Origin: Mumia sp. zg.B17 | Lineage (GTDB): Bacteria > Actinomycetota > Actinomycetes > Propionibacteriales > Nocardioidaceae | Direction: 5' to 3' | DNA: 64,000 nucleotides | Assembly: GCF_019550915.1 (NCBI RefSeq) | Contig: NZ_JAHWCI010000008.1 | Span: 558,001-622,000, forward strand | Part shown: positions 61,488-64,000 of the stretch, in pieces | Layout: every line of letters starts with the position of its first letter | Numbering within the stretch: position 1 is the first letter of the stretch | Notes under the pieces: generated by a model | Told to the model about the DNA's origin: nothing | Databases searched by the model: none | Seen by the model: only the letters and a program-made list of their open reading frames with translations | Made by a program: the position numbers and the translations under genes

Positions 61488-61607
61488 CAGGTGGGTCCTT
61501 TCGTTGTACGGGGTGCGAAGAAGGGTTCCACGACTTGAAGAAGTCTGCAACGATCCCTAGTTTGTTGCCCCGTGCACCATACGGTCGGAGCCCGAACAGA
61601 GGTCTTG

Positions 61608-61931
61608 ATGACGCGCCACGTGCCGCAGCACCAGTCGGAGGCAGAGCTCTTCCGCACTCTCGGGCACCCCGTTCGGATCCGTGTCCTGGAGATCCTCCAG
61701 GACGGGCCCACCCCTGTCCGATCGCTGCTCGCCGAGCTCGGGATCGAGCCGTCGAACCTCTCGCAGCAGCTCGCGGTGCTCCGCCGAGCAGGCCTGGTGC
61801 AGTCCGCGCGGGAGGGGACGACCGTGACGTACGAGCTGTCGACGCCGGATCTCGAGCACCTCTTGCTGGCCGGTCGCCGCATCGTCGCCCGCCCCGCCGC
61901 GGCAAGCGCACCCGTCGTCGTCGGAGGCTGA
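61608..61931 (+). CDS. ArsR family transcriptional regulator
   Basis: A 107-aa winged-helix regulator: LFRTLGHPVRIRVLEILQDGPTPVRSLLAELGIEPSNLSQQLAVLRRAGLVQ. There is no Cys metal site (CxC). GTG 61572 would add 12 residues. The 120-bp gap to pckG contains short inverted repeats (GACTT-GAAG-AAGTC at 61532-61545; GCAAC/GTTGC at 61547-61568) where it could control both genes. Confidence 0.88.
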   Translation: MTRHVPQHQSEAELFRTLGHPVRIRVLEILQDGPTPVRSLLAELGIEPSNLSQQLAVLRRAGLVQSAREGTTVTYELSTPDLEHLLLAGRRIVARPAAASAPVVVGG

Positions 61932-62021
61932 GCGAGGCAGCATGTCGACATCGCGCCCTCGGCTCCGACGTTCCCCTCAGACGGCGCGTGATGCCGTCGT
62001 CCCGACGATCGAGGAGCTCGC

Positions 62022-62414
62022 ATGAAGTACGTGATCATGATCCACTCCAACCCGCAGCCGTGGGGTCACCCCACAGGTGACTACCTCCCGGAGTTCCAGG
62101 CGCTGCCCGCCGAGGAGCGCGAGCGCCTGACCGGCGACTTCGAGCGCACGCTCACCGAGATGCAGGAACGCGGCGAGCTGGTGATGGGCGAGGCTCTGGG
62201 CGACCCGACCACCGCACGCCTCTATCGCTGGGAGGACGGGCGGCCGCTCGCGACGGACGGGCCTTACTCGGAGTCGAAGGAGCACCTGGCGGGCTTCTTC
62301 GTCATCGACGTCGAGAGCCTCGAGCGTGCGGAGGAGATCGGCGCGGTGTTCGCCGGGCCGGGCGAGACCGTCGAGCTGCGCCCCATGATGTGGCCGGGCG
62401 GCGACGACCAGTGA
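62022..62414 (+). CDS. YCII-related (DGPF-type) protein
   Basis: A 130-aa protein with the signature KYVIMIHSNP and RPLATDGPYSESKEHLAGFFVIDV. DGPF/YCII proteins are regularly encoded beside ECF42 sigma factors, as here (next gene begins 34 bp on). It may act as a sensor or modulator in that pathway; mechanism unknown. Confidence 0.92.
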   Translation: MKYVIMIHSNPQPWGHPTGDYLPEFQALPAEERERLTGDFERTLTEMQERGELVMGEALGDPTTARLYRWEDGRPLATDGPYSESKEHLAGFFVIDVESLERAEEIGAVFAGPGETVELRPMMWPGGDDQ

Positions 62415-62448
62415 CGCCGTCCTCACCGTGAGGCGCGGAGGCTGAGAC

Positions 62449-63687
62449 GTGCTGGACGCACGGGTGCTCGAGGACGTGTGGCGGCGCGAGTCCGCGCACG
62501 TCCTGGCGGCGCTGCTGCGACGGCACGGCGACCTGGCGGACTGCGAGGATGCCGCACAGGAGGCGGCCCTCGCGGCCTCCGTGCAGTGGGAGCGCGACGG
62601 ACTCCCGCAGAATCCTCGGGCCTGGCTGATCCGGGTGGCCTCGCGCCGCCTGGTCGACACGGTCCGCTCGGGCCGGGCGCGGGAAGAGCGCGAGGCGACG
62701 CACACCGACCGTATGGACATGCCGGCCAACGCCGACGGTGACGCCCGCCGTACGGATGCCGACGACACTCTCCGTCTGCTCGTGCTCTGCTGCCATCCCG
62801 CCCTCAGCCGCGCCTCCCAGGTCGCCTTGACGCTTCGCTCGGTCGCCGGCCTGTCCGCGAGCCAGATCGCGGCCGCCTACCTGGTGCCCGAGAGGACGAT
62901 GGCTCAACGCCTGAGCCGTGCGCGCGCGACGCTCCGTGCCGCCGGAGCGCGGTTCGAGCTGCCGCCACCCGCGGAGGCAGCCTCACGCCTCGCCGCTGCG
63001 CTGGACGTCTGCCACCTGATGTTCAACGAGGGCTACGTGCGGAGCTCGGGCGAGCACCTCCTGGACGCCGACCTCGCCGGCGAGGCGATCCGCCTCACCC
63101 GACAGCTCCACCGCGCCGTCCCCGAGCACGACGAGGTCACCGGTGCGCTCGCGCTGATGCTCCTCACCCACGCGCGGGCACCGGCGCGCACCACTCCCAC
63201 CGGCGACCTCGTCCCGCTGGCCGAGCAGGACCGTCGCACGTGGGACGCGACGCAGATCGCGGAAGGCGTACGGCTCCTCGAGGAGGTCCTTCCGCGCGGC
63301 CACGTCGGGCGCTTCCAGCTCCAGGCGGCGATCGCCGCCGTGCACGCGGAGTCACCGACGTGGGAGGAGACCGACTGGGCACAGATCAGCGTGCTCTACG
63401 CGATGCTCGACGCCGTCGCCCCCAGTCCCGCGGTCACGCTCAACCGTGCGGTCGCCGTCGGCATGGCGGTCGGCCCCGCGGAGGGCTTGGCGCTCGTCGA
63501 CGACCTGCTGACCGATCCGGCGATGCAGCGGCACCACAGGACCCACGCCGTCCGAGCTCATCTGCTCGAAAGCGCCGGTGAGCTCGCCGGGGCCCACGCC
63601 GCCTACCAGCGGGCCGCGGCCCTCACCGCGAGCCTGCCCGAGCAGCGTTACCTCAACCGACGCGCGGCACGGCTCCCGCGCTCGTAG
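62449..63687 (+). CDS. ECF42-type RNA polymerase sigma factor with C-terminal extension
   Basis: A 412-aa sigma factor. Sigma2 region: CEDAAQEAALAASVQWERDGLPQNPRAWLIRVASRRLVD; sigma4: LTLRSVAGLSASQIAAAYLVPERTMAQRLSRARATLR. The rest (200-412) is the long helical, TPR-like extension (LMFNEGYVRSS) of ECF42. It works without a classical anti-sigma factor and probably drives its own YCII/sigma operon and stress genes. GTG 62449. Confidence 0.94.
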   Translation: MLDARVLEDVWRRESAHVLAALLRRHGDLADCEDAAQEAALAASVQWERDGLPQNPRAWLIRVASRRLVDTVRSGRAREEREATHTDRMDMPANADGDARRTDADDTLRLLVLCCHPALSRASQVALTLRSVAGLSASQIAAAYLVPERTMAQRLSRARATLRAAGARFELPPPAEAASRLAAALDVCHLMFNEGYVRSSGEHLLDADLAGEAIRLTRQLHRAVPEHDEVTGALALMLLTHARAPARTTPTGDLVPLAEQDRRTWDATQIAEGVRLLEEVLPRGHVGRFQLQAAIAAVHAESPTWEETDWAQISVLYAMLDAVAPSPAVTLNRAVAVGMAVGPAEGLALVDDLLTDPAMQRHHRTHAVRAHLLESAGELAGAHAAYQRAAALTASLPEQRYLNRRAARLPRS

Positions 63688-64000
63688 CGCCGTACGGTGT
63701 CGGCGGACCACGTGCACATTCTCTTCGCTAACGGCATGCGGTCGCGAACGGTGCCCGAGCCCTCACGGTCCTGGCACCTCAGGGGGCGTTCCAAGCCATC
63801 GGAAGCTCGAAACGATCGAATCTCGTACGATCTTCTTCTCGGTTTTCGGCATGCTCGGAGAGACGGTTCGCACGAGCCCGTGCGCCTCCCCCAAGACGCA
63901 GTCGTCAGGATCATCCTTCTGGATAACACCTGCCACACCCCCGTCCCTTACGCATCGCGTGCTGAACTCGATCGCATGGTAGGTGGAACGGTCGTACATG
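63688..64000. other. 313-bp window end without a convincing gene
   Basis: GC content is visibly lower than elsewhere. A minus-strand ORF of 78 codons (63763-63999, MYDRSTYHAIEF...) may be the end of a gene that enters from the right, but it shows no recognisable domain. A plus-strand ATG at 63998-64000 could start another gene. Nothing else seen. Confidence 0.4.

Noticed and set aside
63763-63999. 78-codon minus-strand ORF at the right edge
   Set aside because: Could be the end of a gene entering from outside, but nothing in it supports a call.

Overview
The window looks like chromosomal DNA from a high-GC actinobacterium. Pointers are near-universal G/C third positions, frequent GTG starts, ATGA/GTGA gene overlaps, many leaderless-looking starts, an IdeR-type iron box, a small bacterial-type SRP RNA beside dnaX, a TadA-associated partner gene and an ECF42-type sigma factor. 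The style resembles Nocardioidaceae (Nocardioides/Aeromicrobium/Mumia-like), but that placement is inference.

Layout. 1-2.4 kb: truncated DHA2 drug exporter with a MerR regulator, and a divergent aldo/keto reductase behind a MerR-type operator. 2.4-10.7 kb (minus strand): histidine kinase, response regulator, MMPL exporter and small membrane protein, then ybaB, recR, a DUF5063 gene and a prolyl oligopeptidase. 10.8-15.1 kb (plus): a tightly coupled four-gene membrane cassette with a cupredoxin-like lipoprotein that I cannot assign to a known system, plus a small membrane protein. 15.2-22 kb (minus): SRP RNA, a peroxidase-like gene, dnaX, a hydrolase and a three-domain PabB-PabC-PabA fusion. 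The usual dnaX-ybaB-recR cluster is therefore split by about 12.8 kb. 22-30.8 kb: two tRNA-Ser genes, secreted hydrolases, a LytR_C protein, a secreted S1 protease, an IdeR-boxed siderophore-interacting protein and a GMC oxidoreductase with a Tat-exported partner. 30.8-37.3 kb: tadA and partner, upp, pntAB, a short-chain dehydrogenase and a lipoprotein. 37.3-43.9 kb: ACT protein, D-amino-acid dehydrogenase with PucR regulator, a heparinase II/III-like secreted protein with a Lys-rich tail, and a secreted metallopeptidase-like protein.

44-47.1 kb is the most accessory-looking stretch. A Fic protein sits behind an AT-rich palindromic promoter and is flanked by 46-bp direct repeats. The second repeat abuts a mosaic, internally deleted copy of the flavin reductase gene found 1.7 kb further on; a secreted collagen-like protein follows. 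47.1-51.6 kb holds a sulfonate utilisation locus (flavin reductase, SsuD-like monooxygenase, ABC transporter). 52.5-55.6 kb contains an AbiE-type toxin and an intact antitoxin separated by an ArsR-SRPBCC-DHFR cassette, with an antitoxin 3' remnant still next to the toxin. 55.6-64 kb: GNAT, second aldo/keto reductase, cell-wall amidase, pckG (with Ser in place of the usual P-loop Cys), ArsR, and a YCII/ECF42 pair.

Best candidates for undescribed biology are the 10.8-14.6 kb membrane cassette with its palindromic operator, the PabBCA fusion, the interrupted toxin-antitoxin locus and the repeat-flanked Fic module. No transposase, integrase, CRISPR array or rRNA was seen.
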